This document shows positions 9,006 through 17,654 of a stretch of 36,200 nucleotides of DNA, piece by piece (position 1 is the first letter of the stretch; the number at the start of each line of letters is the position of its first letter). A program made the translations under genes and the position numbers. The notes under the pieces are model-generated. The model was not told where the DNA came from. It saw nothing but the letters and a program-made list of their open reading frames with translations, and searched no databases. Source of the DNA: Pseudomonadota bacterium (GTDB lineage Bacteria; Pseudomonadota; Gammaproteobacteria; Burkholderiales; Burkholderiaceae_F); the NCBI GenBank assembly GCA_023443095.1, contig JAEZVV010000048.1, positions 1 through 36,200 of the forward strand. The letters run 5' to 3'.

Positions 9006-10460
9006 ATGAGTGAATTCAAAAATACGCGCCGTGGATTTATCAAGGGAGCGATTGCTTCCGGGTTTGCGGTGACGGGAGCGGCGCACGCAGCGCCGACGCC
9101 GGTCCCGGCCAAGTGGGACGAGGAGTTCGATGTGGTCGTGGTTGGCAGCGGTGCCGCCGGCTCGGCCGCAGCCCTGCGTTCGGTCGAGCTGGGCTTGTCG
9201 GTGGTCTTGCTGGAAAAGCTCCCGGTGACGGGAGGCAGCAGCACGATCTGCAACGGCGGCACGGCCTGGGCCGGAACCGACATGCAGAAAGCGCGCGGGA
9301 TCGTCGATTCCGCGCAGCTGTTCGTCGACGAGATGATGAAGGTTGGCAACGGCATCAACGAGCGGCCGCTGGTCGAGGCCTATGTCGCCAACGGCCTGGA
9401 GACCTACCAGTGGCTGAAGGCGCTCGGGGTCGAGTTCCGCGACGTCACCACCGGCGCCGGCATGAGCGTGCCGCGCCAGCACCTTGTGATTCCGCCGCAG
9501 ATGCTCAAGACGCTGAACGACAAGGCCAAGGCCAAGGGGGCGAAGTTCGTGTTGCGGACGGCGGCCGAACGCCTGATCCGCGACGACAAGGGGAGGGTGA
9601 TCGGGGTCCAGGCCAAGCGCGGCAACCAGCTCATCCATTATCGGGCGCGCAAGGGCGTCGTGATGGCTGCGGGCGGTTTCGCCCGTAGCAAGGAGCTGCT
9701 GCGCCGCTTTGCCCCGGCGGTCGAAAACGCGCTGGTCCTGAGCGGACTCGGCAATGCCGGCGATGGCACCCGCATGGCCTGGGCCGCGGGCGCCGACCTG
9801 GTCGACCTGCCTTACATCAAGGCGACCTTCGGCTTCCACCCCGTCACCAAGACCTCGGCCTTCGTTTTCTACAACGGCGCGATCATCGTCAACAAGAACG
9901 GCGACCGCTTCACCGACGAATCCAAGCCTTACAAGCTGCTGGGCGACGATGCCCTGGCACAGAAGGACGGGATCGGCTTCCAGGTCTACGACAGCAAGAT
10001 CCGCGTGGTGGCGCAGAAAGACCTGCTCGCCAATACCGACGTGATCGAAGGCAAGGGCGAACTGTTTTCGGCGCCGACTTTGCGCGAGCTGGCGCAGAAG
10101 ATCGGAGTGCCCGCGGACCGCCTCGAAAACGCGGTGCGCAGCTACAACGAAGGCATCGCGAAAAAGGCCGACGCTTTCGGCCGCACCTCGCTATCGGCCG
10201 GCGGCGGCCAGCCGGTGGCGATAACGCAAGCGCCTTTTTATGCCTTCGCCTCGACCGCCGTCCTGCTCTCGACGTATTGCGGTCCGCGCATCAATACCCG
10301 GGCGCAGGTGCTCGACGTCTTCGGCGAAGCGATCGAAGGCCTTTACGCCGCCGGCGAAGGGTCGGGCGGAGTCCATGGCGCGGCCTATATGTCGGGATCG
10401 TCGCTGGGCAAGGGGCTGGTCTTCGGTCGCCTGGCGGCGCAGGCGATGGCGGCGAAATAG
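9006..10460 (+). CDS. Tat-exported FAD flavoprotein of the flavocytochrome c family
   Basis: The 484-residue FAD_binding_2-family oxidoreductase has a twin-arginine signal (RRGFIKGAIASG, residues 8-19) and the dinucleotide motif VVVVGSGAAGSAAAL from residue 43. It is partnered with the tetraheme cytochrome just upstream; together they match the two halves of a flavocytochrome c. Manual alignment to Shewanella Fcc3 gives Tyr309 in place of R402 (RFTDESKPYKLL), Leu421 in place of H504 and Tyr461 in place of R544 (GVHGAAYMSGSS), so fumarate reduction is unlikely. The RF-x-[DN]-E-S-x-P-Y pattern resembles 3-ketosteroid dehydrogenases and related FAD dehydrogenases, which use tyrosines in catalysis. 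The substrate is unknown; reduction or oxidation of an enone-like compound is an inference. GGAGA precedes ATG 9006, and a strong terminator follows. Confidence 0.9.
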   Translation: MSEFKNTRRGFIKGAIASGFAVTGAAHAAPTPVPAKWDEEFDVVVVGSGAAGSAAALRSVELGLSVVLLEKLPVTGGSSTICNGGTAWAGTDMQKARGIVDSAQLFVDEMMKVGNGINERPLVEAYVANGLETYQWLKALGVEFRDVTTGAGMSVPRQHLVIPPQMLKTLNDKAKAKGAKFVLRTAAERLIRDDKGRVIGVQAKRGNQLIHYRARKGVVMAAGGFARSKELLRRFAPAVENALVLSGLGNAGDGTRMAWAAGADLVDLPYIKATFGFHPVTKTSAFVFYNGAIIVNKNGDRFTDESKPYKLLGDDALAQKDGIGFQVYDSKIRVVAQKDLLANTDVIEGKGELFSAPTLRELAQKIGVPADRLENAVRSYNEGIAKKADAFGRTSLSAGGGQPVAITQAPFYAFASTAVLLSTYCGPRINTRAQVLDVFGEAIEGLYAAGEGSGGVHGAAYMSGSSLGKGLVFGRLAAQAMAAK

Positions 10461-10480
10461 TCCGTCGGCCGCGAGGCAAG

Positions 10481-10524
10481 CGGCCGGGGAAGGGCGAAAG
10501 CCCTTCCCCGGCCGTGTCTTATTT
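10481..10524 (+). terminator. Strong terminator between convergent flavoprotein and cusF genes
   Basis: A perfect 15-bp GC-rich stem (10481-10495 with 10500-10514) is closed by a GAAA tetraloop and followed by TGTCTTATTT on the plus strand. It ends the cytochrome/flavoprotein transcript and sits just beyond the cusF stop, so it may also stop the opposing copper operon, although that strand lacks a T-run. Confidence 0.85.
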
Positions 10525-10851
10525 GAGGGCTTCGAGCTGGGTGATCACCAGCGCATCACCCTGCTGCTCGACCTCGAACTTCACCTTGTCGCCGGCCTTG
10601 AGCTTGCCGAGCATCTTCGCGTCCTTGACGGAGAAGACCATGCTCATCGGCCCCATTTCCAGGGCGCCGGTGATGGGTCCGTGTTTGATCGCGACGCGTT
10701 TGTTTTCGGCGTCGACGCGGCGGATCTCGCCTTCGCCCTTGCCCTTGGCGTCGGCCGCCATCGGCATGGCGTGGCCGGCGTGTTGAGCGACGGCCGGCAG
10801 GACGGGAGCGGCGAGGAAGATCGCCAGGGCGAGAGTGGACAGCTTGTTCAT
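10519..10851 (-). CDS. cusF: CusF-like periplasmic copper-binding protein
   Basis: The 110-residue protein has a Sec signal peptide ending near AVAQ, a short His/Met segment, and a CusF-type OB-fold domain (about 40-110). CusF is the periplasmic Cu(I)/Ag(I) chaperone that feeds the CusCBA efflux pump. The copper site is recognisable in HGPITGALEMGPMSM: His57, Met69 and Met71 match H36, M47 and M49 of E. coli CusF. The tryptophan that stacks on copper (W44) is absent and Met66 lies at or next to that place, with one residue inserted in the loop. It is the last gene of the copper operon, 31 bases after the cupredoxin gene. The terminator at 10481 lies just beyond it. Confidence 0.9.
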   Translation of the reverse strand: MNKLSTLALAIFLAAPVLPAVAQHAGHAMPMAADAKGKGEGEIRRVDAENKRVAIKHGPITGALEMGPMSMVFSVKDAKMLGKLKAGDKVKFEVEQQGDALVITQLEALK

Positions 10852-10882
10852 GGGTTGGACTCCTGAGTGACGAATCGAGGGT

Positions 10883-11392
10883 TTAGCGGGTTGCCGGCGG
10901 GGCCGGCAAGACGCGGATGCGGCCGACCATACCGGCCTCATAGTGGCCCGGCAGCAGGCAAGCAAAACGGAACTCGCCGGGCTGGGTGAACTGCCACACG
11001 ATCTCGCCCGACTGGCCGGGCGAAACGTGGGTCATGTAGGGCTCGTCGTGTTCCATGCCGGGGAACTTCTTCATCGACTCCGCGTGGGCGGCGAGCTCCT
11101 GCTCGGTGCCGAGCACCATCTCGTGCAGGACCTGGCCGCGGTTGGCGACGACAAAACGCACCGTGTCGCCCGCGGCCACCGTGAGTTCGGCGGGCGTGAA
11201 ACGCATGGCGTCGCTCATGTCGATCTTCACGATCCGCTGCGCGCGGGCCGGGTCGCCGCTGCGGCCGAAGCGGGTTTCGACCGGCTCGGCCGCGGCCAGC
11301 GGTTTGGCCGGGTGGCCGCCGCCGTGGGCCGCGGCAAGCACCGGGAACAGCGTGGCGGCGACCAGCGCCGGTTTCATCGCGGCCCGCTTCAT
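10883..11392 (-). CDS. Periplasmic cupredoxin of the copper operon
   Basis: This 169-residue single-domain cupredoxin has a signal peptide (about residues 1-22) and a His-rich mature N-terminus (AHGGGH). Type 1 copper ligands are visible: His90 in QVLHEMVLG, then Cys145, His150 and Met155 in ACLLPGHYEAGM. The protein therefore probably binds one copper ion in the periplasm, as a chaperone, buffer or electron carrier. Its ATG overlaps the cusA stop by four bases (ATGA), indicating translational coupling. Similar cupredoxins are often found beside copper resistance genes. A second in-frame ATG lies at 11377, but the overlapping one fits the operon pattern. Confidence 0.9.
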   Translation of the reverse strand: MKRAAMKPALVAATLFPVLAAAHGGGHPAKPLAAAEPVETRFGRSGDPARAQRIVKIDMSDAMRFTPAELTVAAGDTVRFVVANRGQVLHEMVLGTEQELAAHAESMKKFPGMEHDEPYMTHVSPGQSGEIVWQFTQPGEFRFACLLPGHYEAGMVGRIRVLPAPPATR

Positions 11393-14300
11393 GTGGCGGC
11401 CTCGGCCGACAGCTGGGCAAGCTGGCGCCGGCGCAGCAGGTAATACGCGGCCGGCACCACCAGCATCGACAGCAGCGGTGCGGTGATCATGCCGCCGAGC
11501 ATGGGCGCGGCGATGCGCTGCATGATTTCCGAACCGGTGCCGTGGGTCCACATGATGGGGGTCAGGCCGGCGAGGATGGTCATCACCGTCATCGCCTTGG
11601 GCCGCACCCGCAGCGCGGCGCCATCGAAGATCGCATGTTTGAGATCGTCGATCGTCATGGCGCGGCCCTCGGCCCGAATCTCGGCCAGGCGGTCGGCGAC
11701 GGCGTGTTTTAGATAGATCAGCATGACCACGCCGAACTCGGCCGCCACGCCGGCCAGTGCGATGAAGCCGACCCAGGTCGCGACCGAGACCGAGTGCCCC
11801 AGCAGCCACACGTACCACAGCCCCCCCACCAGGGCGAAAGGCAGGGTCAGCATGATCAGAGCCGCTTCGTCGAAGCGCTTGAAGGTCATGTAGAGCAGGA
11901 CGAAGATGATCAGCAGGGTGAAGGGCACGACCAGGGCGAGCTTCTGCTTGGCCCGCTCGAGGTATTCGAACTGCCCCGACCAGGCCACGCTCACTCCCGG
12001 CGGAAGCTTGACCTCCTTGGCCACGGCGGCCTTGGCGTCGGCCACGACGTGCGAAAGGTCGCGGCCGCGGATGTCGACGTAGACCCAGCCCGACAGGCGC
12101 CCGTTTTCCGAGCGCAGCATCGGCGGGCCGTCGGCGATCTTGACGTTGGCCAGTTGCGACAGCGGCACTTGCGCGCCACGCGGAGTGACCACCGGCAGAT
12201 TGCTCAGGCTGTCGAGCGAGTCGCGCAGCTCGCGCGGGTAACGCACGTTGATCGGGAAACGCTGCAGGCCTTCGACGGTTTCGCCGATGTTTTCGCCGCC
12301 GATCGCGCTCGCCACCACGCTTTGCACGTCGGCCACGTTCATGCCGTAACGGGCGGCTTCGGTGCGCTTGACGTTGATGTCGATGTAGCGGCCGCCGGTG
12401 AGGCGTTCGGCGAGCGAAGACGTGACGCCGGGCACGCGCTTGACCACCTGCTCGATCTCGCTCGCGACCTTTTCGATCTGCGCCAGGTTGGCGCCGCTGA
12501 CCTTGATCCCGAGCGGACTCTTGATGCCGGTGGCGAGCATGTCGATGCGGTTGCGGATCGGCGGGATCCAGATGTTGGACAGCCCCGGCAGCTTGACCGC
12601 GGCGTCGAGCTCCTCGATCAGCTTGTCGGTGGTCATGCCCGGGCGCCACTCGTCGCGCGGCTTGAGCTGGATCGTGGTTTCGACCATCTCGAGCGGGGCC
12701 GGGTCGGTCGCGGTTTCGGCGCGGCCCATCTTGCCGAAAACGGACTTGACCTCGGGCACGGTGGCGATCAGGCGGTCGGTCTGCTGCAGGATTTCGGCGG
12801 CCTTGCCGGCCGACAGACTGGGCAGGGCCGAGGGCATGTAGAGCAGATCACCTTCGTCGAGCATGGGCATGAACTCCGAGCCCAGCTTGGAGAGCGGCAA
12901 GGCGCTTACCACCATGAGGATCACGGCCACGGCGATCGTCACCCACGGCGCCTTGAGCACGGCCTGGATCTGCGGCTTGTAGAGCGAGATCAAGGCGCGG
13001 TTGAGCGGGTTCTTGGTTTCCGCCGGCACCCGGCCGCTGATCAGCCAGCCCATCAGCACCGGCACCAGGGTCACGGCGAGGATGGCCGAAGCCGCCATCG
13101 CATAGGTCTTGGTGAAGGCGAGCGGGTGGAACAGCCGCCCTTCCTGCGCTTCCAGAGCGAACACCGGAACGAAGGAGAGAGTGATGATGAGCAGGCTGAA
13201 AAAGACCGCCGGCCCGACTTCGACCGCGGCCTGGGTCACCACTTTCCAGCGTTCGGTCGCGCCCGGGGCTTCGCCGCCGTGGGCCGCCTCCCATTGTTCG
13301 AGGCGCCTGTGGGCGTTTTCTATCATCACGATCGCAGCGTCGACCATGGCCCCGATTGCGATCGCTATCCCCGACAGCGACAGGATGTTGGCGTTGATGC
13401 CCTGCCAGTGCATCACGATGAAGGCCATCAGGATGCCGATCGGCAGCGTGGCCACGGCCACGATCGAGGAGCGCAGGCTCCACAGGAAGGCCAGGCAGAC
13501 CAGGGCCACCACCGCGAACTCCTCGCCGAGCTTGACCCACAGATTGCTGATCGCGCGTTCGATCAGGCTCGAGCGGTCGTAGGTCTCGACGATCTCGACC
13601 CCGGGCGGCAGGCTGCTCTTGAGCGACTCGAGCTTGGCCTTCACCGCGTCGATAGTCTCGAGCGCGTTTTTGCCGCTGCGCATGACGATCACGCCGCCGA
13701 CCACCTCGCCCTCGCCGTTCAGCTCGGCAATGCCGCGCCGCATCTCGGGGCCGATCTGGATCGTGGCGACATCGCCCAGCAGTACCGGAGTGCCGCCTTC
13801 GCTCATCACCACCGGGATCTTTCTGAAGTCATCGATCGAACTCAGGTAGCCCGGTGCCCGCACCATGTATTCGGCTTCGGCGAGTTCGACCACCGAGCCG
13901 CCGGTTTCGCTGTTGGCCTTGTTGATGGCCTCGATCACGGCCGCGTGCGACAGCTTCAAGGCACGCAGGCGGTCGGGGTTGAGCACCACCTGGTACTGCT
14001 TGACCATGCCGCCGACGGTCGCGACTTCCGACACGTTGGGCACGGCCTTGAGCTCGAACTTGAGGAACCAGTCCTGCAGCGCCCGCAGCTGGGCCAGGTC
14101 GTTTTTGCCGCTGCGGTCGACCAGCGCGTACTGGTAGATCCAGCCCACGCCGGTGGCGTCGGGGCCCAGCGCCGGTTTGGCGTTGGCGGGCAGGCGCGAC
14201 TGCACCTGGTTCAGATATTCGAGCACCCGCGAGCGCGCCCAGTAGGGATCGGTCGCATCGTCGAACAGGATGTAGACGAAGGAATCGCCGAAGAAGGAGT

Positions 14301-14553
14301 AACCGCGCACCACCTTCGCGCCCGGGACCGACATCATCTGGGTCGAGAGCGGGTAGGTGACCTGGTTCTCGACGATCTGCGGCGCCTGCCCCGGGTAAGC
14401 GGTGCGGATGATGACCTGGGTGTCCGAGAGGTCGGGCAGAGCGTCGATCGGGGTCTTGCTGACCGACCAGATGCCGGTGGCGACGATGAGCAGGGTCGCG
14501 ATCGCCACCAGGAAGCGGTTGGCGACCGACCAGCGTATCAGGGCTGCGATCAT
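11389..14553 (-). CDS. cusA: Cu(I)/Ag(I) efflux RND transporter CusA
   Basis: CusA is the inner-membrane, proton-driven pump of the tripartite copper/silver exporter. The 1054-residue protein has the full HME-RND length. The family motif GAMVDAAIVMIENAH lies at 401-415, with Asp405 as the expected proton-relay residue. The three methionines that bind Cu(I) in E. coli CusA are present at identical numbers: Met573 (LLYMPS), Met623 (PLEMVET) and Met672 (IDMLATG). This supports Cu(I)/Ag(I) rather than zinc, cobalt or nickel. The start overlaps the cusB stop (ATGA) and the stop overlaps the cupredoxin start (ATGA), so cusB, cusA and the cupredoxin gene are tightly coupled. Confidence 0.97.
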   Translation of the reverse strand: MIAALIRWSVANRFLVAIATLLIVATGIWSVSKTPIDALPDLSDTQVIIRTAYPGQAPQIVENQVTYPLSTQMMSVPGAKVVRGYSFFGDSFVYILFDDATDPYWARSRVLEYLNQVQSRLPANAKPALGPDATGVGWIYQYALVDRSGKNDLAQLRALQDWFLKFELKAVPNVSEVATVGGMVKQYQVVLNPDRLRALKLSHAAVIEAINKANSETGGSVVELAEAEYMVRAPGYLSSIDDFRKIPVVMSEGGTPVLLGDVATIQIGPEMRRGIAELNGEGEVVGGVIVMRSGKNALETIDAVKAKLESLKSSLPPGVEIVETYDRSSLIERAISNLWVKLGEEFAVVALVCLAFLWSLRSSIVAVATLPIGILMAFIVMHWQGINANILSLSGIAIAIGAMVDAAIVMIENAHRRLEQWEAAHGGEAPGATERWKVVTQAAVEVGPAVFFSLLIITLSFVPVFALEAQEGRLFHPLAFTKTYAMAASAILAVTLVPVLMGWLISGRVPAETKNPLNRALISLYKPQIQAVLKAPWVTIAVAVILMVVSALPLSKLGSEFMPMLDEGDLLYMPSALPSLSAGKAAEILQQTDRLIATVPEVKSVFGKMGRAETATDPAPLEMVETTIQLKPRDEWRPGMTTDKLIEELDAAVKLPGLSNIWIPPIRNRIDMLATGIKSPLGIKVSGANLAQIEKVASEIEQVVKRVPGVTSSLAERLTGGRYIDINVKRTEAARYGMNVADVQSVVASAIGGENIGETVEGLQRFPINVRYPRELRDSLDSLSNLPVVTPRGAQVPLSQLANVKIADGPPMLRSENGRLSGWVYVDIRGRDLSHVVADAKAAVAKEVKLPPGVSVAWSGQFEYLERAKQKLALVVPFTLLIIFVLLYMTFKRFDEAALIMLTLPFALVGGLWYVWLLGHSVSVATWVGFIALAGVAAEFGVVMLIYLKHAVADRLAEIRAEGRAMTIDDLKHAIFDGAALRVRPKAMTVMTILAGLTPIMWTHGTGSEIMQRIAAPMLGGMITAPLLSMLVVPAAYYLLRRRQLAQLSAEAAT

Positions 14554-16307
14554 TGCGTCGCTCCCAGACGTTCGACCTTCAGCGCCCGGTAATCGCCGTC
14601 GGGCGAGATGGTGAACTCGAAGCGCACCTTGTCTCCCTTCTTGAGCCCGGCCGGCAGTGTCTTGGGCGCGAGGAACTCCATCGTCATTCCGCTCATGCCG
14701 GCGCTGGCGACGGGGCCGTGTTTGATCAGCAGCGATTCGGCGTCGGCCGCGACGATCTCACCCTCGGCCTTATGCACCGGCAACGCCGCGGGCGCCGGAG
14801 CCGGCGACGGGTTCGCTGGCTTGGCTTCGGCGGGGGCGGCGGCGCCAAGCCGCTCGACCTTGTAGAGCTGGAAGTCGCCGCTGTCTTCGATCGCAAACTC
14901 GAAGCGGATCTTGTCGCCGACCTTGACGTCGGTCCCCTTGGCGTCCTTGGGCAGCTTGAAGGGCATGGTCATCGCGCCCATGTTGGCGCTCTTGACCGCG
15001 CCGTGGCTGATCGTGAGTTCCTTGTCGTCAAGCTTCTTGACCACGCCTTCGCCGGTGTGATGCGGGGCGCCGCTGGCGCCGTCGAGGCTGCGCTGGCCTT
15101 CGGCGCGCAGGCTGGCCTCGGAGTCGACCAGGAACTGGCCGCTCACCACCACCTTGTCGCCGGCTGCCAGGCCGTGGGTGATTTCGGTCTTGCCGTCGGC
15201 CTCGGCTCCGGTCTTGACCTCGACCTGACGGTATTTGCCTTCGCCTTGAGCCAGCATGACCAAGTTGCGGGTTCCGGTGCGGATCACCGCCTCGCTTGGC
15301 ACCAGCACCACCGGCGCCGAGGAGCTGCGCGCGTCGGCGAAGGCGAGCGTCGCGAACATGCCGGGCTTGAGCTGGGCGCCGCGATTGACGAGTTCGATGC
15401 GAGCCTTGATCGTGCGGGTGGCGGGATCGATCTCGGGCAGCAGGGCTGCGACCTTGCCCTTGAACACCGCGCCCGGATAAGCGGGAACGGTGGCTTCGAC
15501 CGTGGTGCCGGGCTTGACCCAGGCGGCCTGCGCTTCGGGCACTTCGGCGTTGACCCAGACCGTTCCCAGGTCGACCAGGCGGTAGAGCGCCGTGCCCTGA
15601 GGCAGCGTCATGCCTTCGCGCACGCCGAGCTCGGCCACCACGCCGTTGATGGGCGAGGTGAGCGTCAGGCGCGGTGCGGCGCGGCTGGTCTTTTCGACCT
15701 GCGCGATCTGCGCTTCGCTCATGCCCAGCAGCAGCAGCCGTTCACGGGCGGCCTTGCGCAGCTCTTCGGCGCCGGGGAGCTGGGACGAGCGCAAGAGCAG
15801 GTATTCCTCCTGCGCACCGGTCCATTCGGGAACCAGCAGCTCGACCAGCGGCTGGCCCTTGCTCACCGCGTCGAGCGGCGCGCGGACGTAGAGTTTTTCG
15901 ACAAAGGCGGTGGCGCGCGGTGCCACCACCACGGTGGCGCGTTCGTTGTAGGCCACGGTGCCGACGGCGGAGACCGCCTTGCGCAGCGAGCCCAGGCTGG
16001 CTTCCGCCGTGCGGATGCCGAGGTTCTGGACCACGCGCGGATTGATGCTCACGCTGCCCGCCTCGCCGCCTTCGTCGGCGTATTTGGGCACGAGGTCCAT
16101 GTCCATGAAAGGCGAGCGGCCGGGCTTGTCGAACTTCTGGCCGGGAACCATGGGGTCGTACCAGTACAGCACCGCGCGTTCGCCGGTCGGCGCCGCGGCC
16201 GGGGCAGCGGGGCTGTGCTGCATGTTGCGCTGGCCGAACCACCAGCCGCCGGCGGCGCCGAGGGCGAGAATGACGGCGGCGCCGATCAGGGTCTTGGTCG
16301 TGTTCAC
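14550..16307 (-). CDS. cusB: CusB membrane-fusion protein with two C-terminal CusF-like domains
   Basis: CusB is the periplasmic adaptor linking CusA to CusC. The 585-residue protein is much longer than E. coli CusB (about 400) because of its tail. In order: a membrane anchor (about 5-24); a Met-rich metal-binding segment YWYDPMVPGQKFDKPGRSPF and MDMDLVP (48-74); barrel-sandwich and beta-barrel domains (about 85-400); a first CusF-like domain (about 417-488); a Pro/Ala linker (about 489-511); and a second CusF-like domain (about 512-585). The copper residues are His435/Met443/Met446/Met448 and His530/Met538/Met541/Met543, spaced exactly like H36/W44/M47/M49 of CusF but with Met for Trp. The start is a GTG with GGAGGG upstream, overlapping the cusC stop (GTGA). 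Confidence 0.93.
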   Translation of the reverse strand: MNTTKTLIGAAVILALGAAGGWWFGQRNMQHSPAAPAAAPTGERAVLYWYDPMVPGQKFDKPGRSPFMDMDLVPKYADEGGEAGSVSINPRVVQNLGIRTAEASLGSLRKAVSAVGTVAYNERATVVVAPRATAFVEKLYVRAPLDAVSKGQPLVELLVPEWTGAQEEYLLLRSSQLPGAEELRKAARERLLLLGMSEAQIAQVEKTSRAAPRLTLTSPINGVVAELGVREGMTLPQGTALYRLVDLGTVWVNAEVPEAQAAWVKPGTTVEATVPAYPGAVFKGKVAALLPEIDPATRTIKARIELVNRGAQLKPGMFATLAFADARSSSAPVVLVPSEAVIRTGTRNLVMLAQGEGKYRQVEVKTGAEADGKTEITHGLAAGDKVVVSGQFLVDSEASLRAEGQRSLDGASGAPHHTGEGVVKKLDDKELTISHGAVKSANMGAMTMPFKLPKDAKGTDVKVGDKIRFEFAIEDSGDFQLYKVERLGAAAPAEAKPANPSPAPAPAALPVHKAEGEIVAADAESLLIKHGPVASAGMSGMTMEFLAPKTLPAGLKKGDKVRFEFTISPDGDYRALKVERLGATQ

Positions 16308-17545
16308 AGGGTTCCCTCCACGAGGGTGTTGAGGTTGACCCAGGCGCGGTCGCGTTCCAGTTGTGCGTCGTGCCAGGCCATGTCGGTTTCGGCTTGCGTG
16401 CGGCGGGCTTCCAGCACGTCCTTGAGAGCAGCGCTGCCGCCGCGATAGGCGGCGGTGGCGGCGGCCACGCGTTCGCGGGCCAGCGGCACCAGGCTGTCCT
16501 GGTAGCGCGCCACGCGCTCGCGAGCGGTGTTCCAGTCGATCAGTTCGGTCTTGAGCTGGGCCTCGTAGGCGCGGCGCGCTTCCTCGCGGGCGGCGGCGGC
16601 GCTGCTGGTGGCCGAGCTGCGCGAAGCGACGTCGCGATCCTGGCGCCCACCCTGGAACAGCGGCAGGTCGACGGTGAAGGTCAGGCTCACCATGTTCGAA
16701 TAGTTGGGCTCGCGCTGCCCCCACATGAACTCGACGCTCCAGTCCGGCTTGCGGCCGGCGGCAGCCAGCGCCATGTCGGTGCGAGCGAGTTCCTCACGTT
16801 CGGCGAAAACACGCAGCTGCGGGTGGTCGGCGTGAGTGGCGAGCAGCTCGCTCGCAGCCACTGGCAGGCGGGCGGTATCGGGTGCGGGCGCCAGCGGGCG
16901 CTCGGCGGCGGGGCCGATGAAGCGAGCGAGCTGGACCCGGGCGCGGGCGAGCGCCCGCTGCTGCTGCTGCACCTTGTCGAGCGCGGTCTGCTCGGCCGCG
17001 CGCACCGCGTAGGTCTCGGTCGCGGGGGCGCGGCCGGCGGTGACCGCGGCGGCGACCGTCGCCGCCTCTAGCCGGGTGGCCGCCAGGTTGGCTTCGAGCG
17101 CCTTGAGCTGGTCGAGTGCGTGTTGCACCTCGAACCAGGCAAGCGCGGCCTCGCGTTTCAACTCGAGCTGGCTGGTGGCGAGTTGGGCGGCTTCGACCGC
17201 ACGTTCGCCGGCAGCACGCACGACTTTCAGGCGGCGTTTTTCGCTGTTGGGGATCTCTTGCATCAGGCCGATGCGGCGCATCGTCATGCCGTCGGCCTTG
17301 TAGTCCCAGCGCTCGTCGCCTGTGACCGGCAGGTTCTCGATGCCGAAGGAAAGCTTGGGGTCGGGCAGCTGGCCCGAGCGATCGACCATGGCGGCGGCGG
17401 CCTCGACTGCCGAGCGGCCGGAAGCCAGGCGCGGTGATTCGCGTACCGCCAGTTCAACGGCGGCGCCCAGCGTAAGCGGTGGCGCGTCCTGCGCGACCGC
17501 TGCAGTGGCGCAGACGAGCGCCACCGCAAACAGGGGAAATTTCAT
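16304..17545 (-). CDS. cusC: CusC outer-membrane efflux protein (TolC family)
   Basis: The 413-residue protein is a TolC-type outer-membrane channel that completes the copper efflux complex. It has a signal peptide ending near AVAQ, then LTLGAAVELAVRESP, the typical start of the first outer-membrane efflux repeat. Long Ala/Arg/Glu-rich coiled-coil helices alternate with strand segments such as SVEFMWGQREPNYSNMVSLT. It has no lipobox cysteine, unlike E. coli CusC. ATG 17545 has GGAG about 10 bases upstream. It is the first pump gene in the operon, and its stop overlaps the cusB GTG. Confidence 0.92.
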   Translation of the reverse strand: MKFPLFAVALVCATAAVAQDAPPLTLGAAVELAVRESPRLASGRSAVEAAAAMVDRSGQLPDPKLSFGIENLPVTGDERWDYKADGMTMRRIGLMQEIPNSEKRRLKVVRAAGERAVEAAQLATSQLELKREAALAWFEVQHALDQLKALEANLAATRLEAATVAAAVTAGRAPATETYAVRAAEQTALDKVQQQQRALARARVQLARFIGPAAERPLAPAPDTARLPVAASELLATHADHPQLRVFAEREELARTDMALAAAGRKPDWSVEFMWGQREPNYSNMVSLTFTVDLPLFQGGRQDRDVASRSSATSSAAAAREEARRAYEAQLKTELIDWNTARERVARYQDSLVPLARERVAAATAAYRGGSAALKDVLEARRTQAETDMAWHDAQLERDRAWVNLNTLVEGTL

Positions 17546-17595
17546 TGTGAACTCCGAAGGGGGCGCGGGACGCACGGGCGTGCGCCATCGCGTTT

Positions 17596-17644
17596 GTCGT
17601 CGCGCCAGGCGCGCGACGACCCGTCACCGGTCGGGACGACCGGT
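17596..17644. repeat. Two tandem hairpins between the CopL-like gene and cusC
   Basis: A perfect 7-bp stem (17626-17632 with 17638-17644, 5-base loop) and a perfect 10-bp stem (17596-17605 with 17611-17620, 5-base loop) lie in the 109-base gap. Neither is followed by a T-run on the minus strand. They may protect or partially terminate the operon mRNA, giving different levels of the leader gene and the pump genes. Confidence 0.5.
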
Positions 17645-17654
17645 CAGCCGGAGT

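Noticed and set aside
11794..14592. A plus-strand open frame of more than 900 codons opposite cusA
   Set aside because: Same reasoning: composition typical of an antisense shadow frame, with CusA fully convincing on the other strand.
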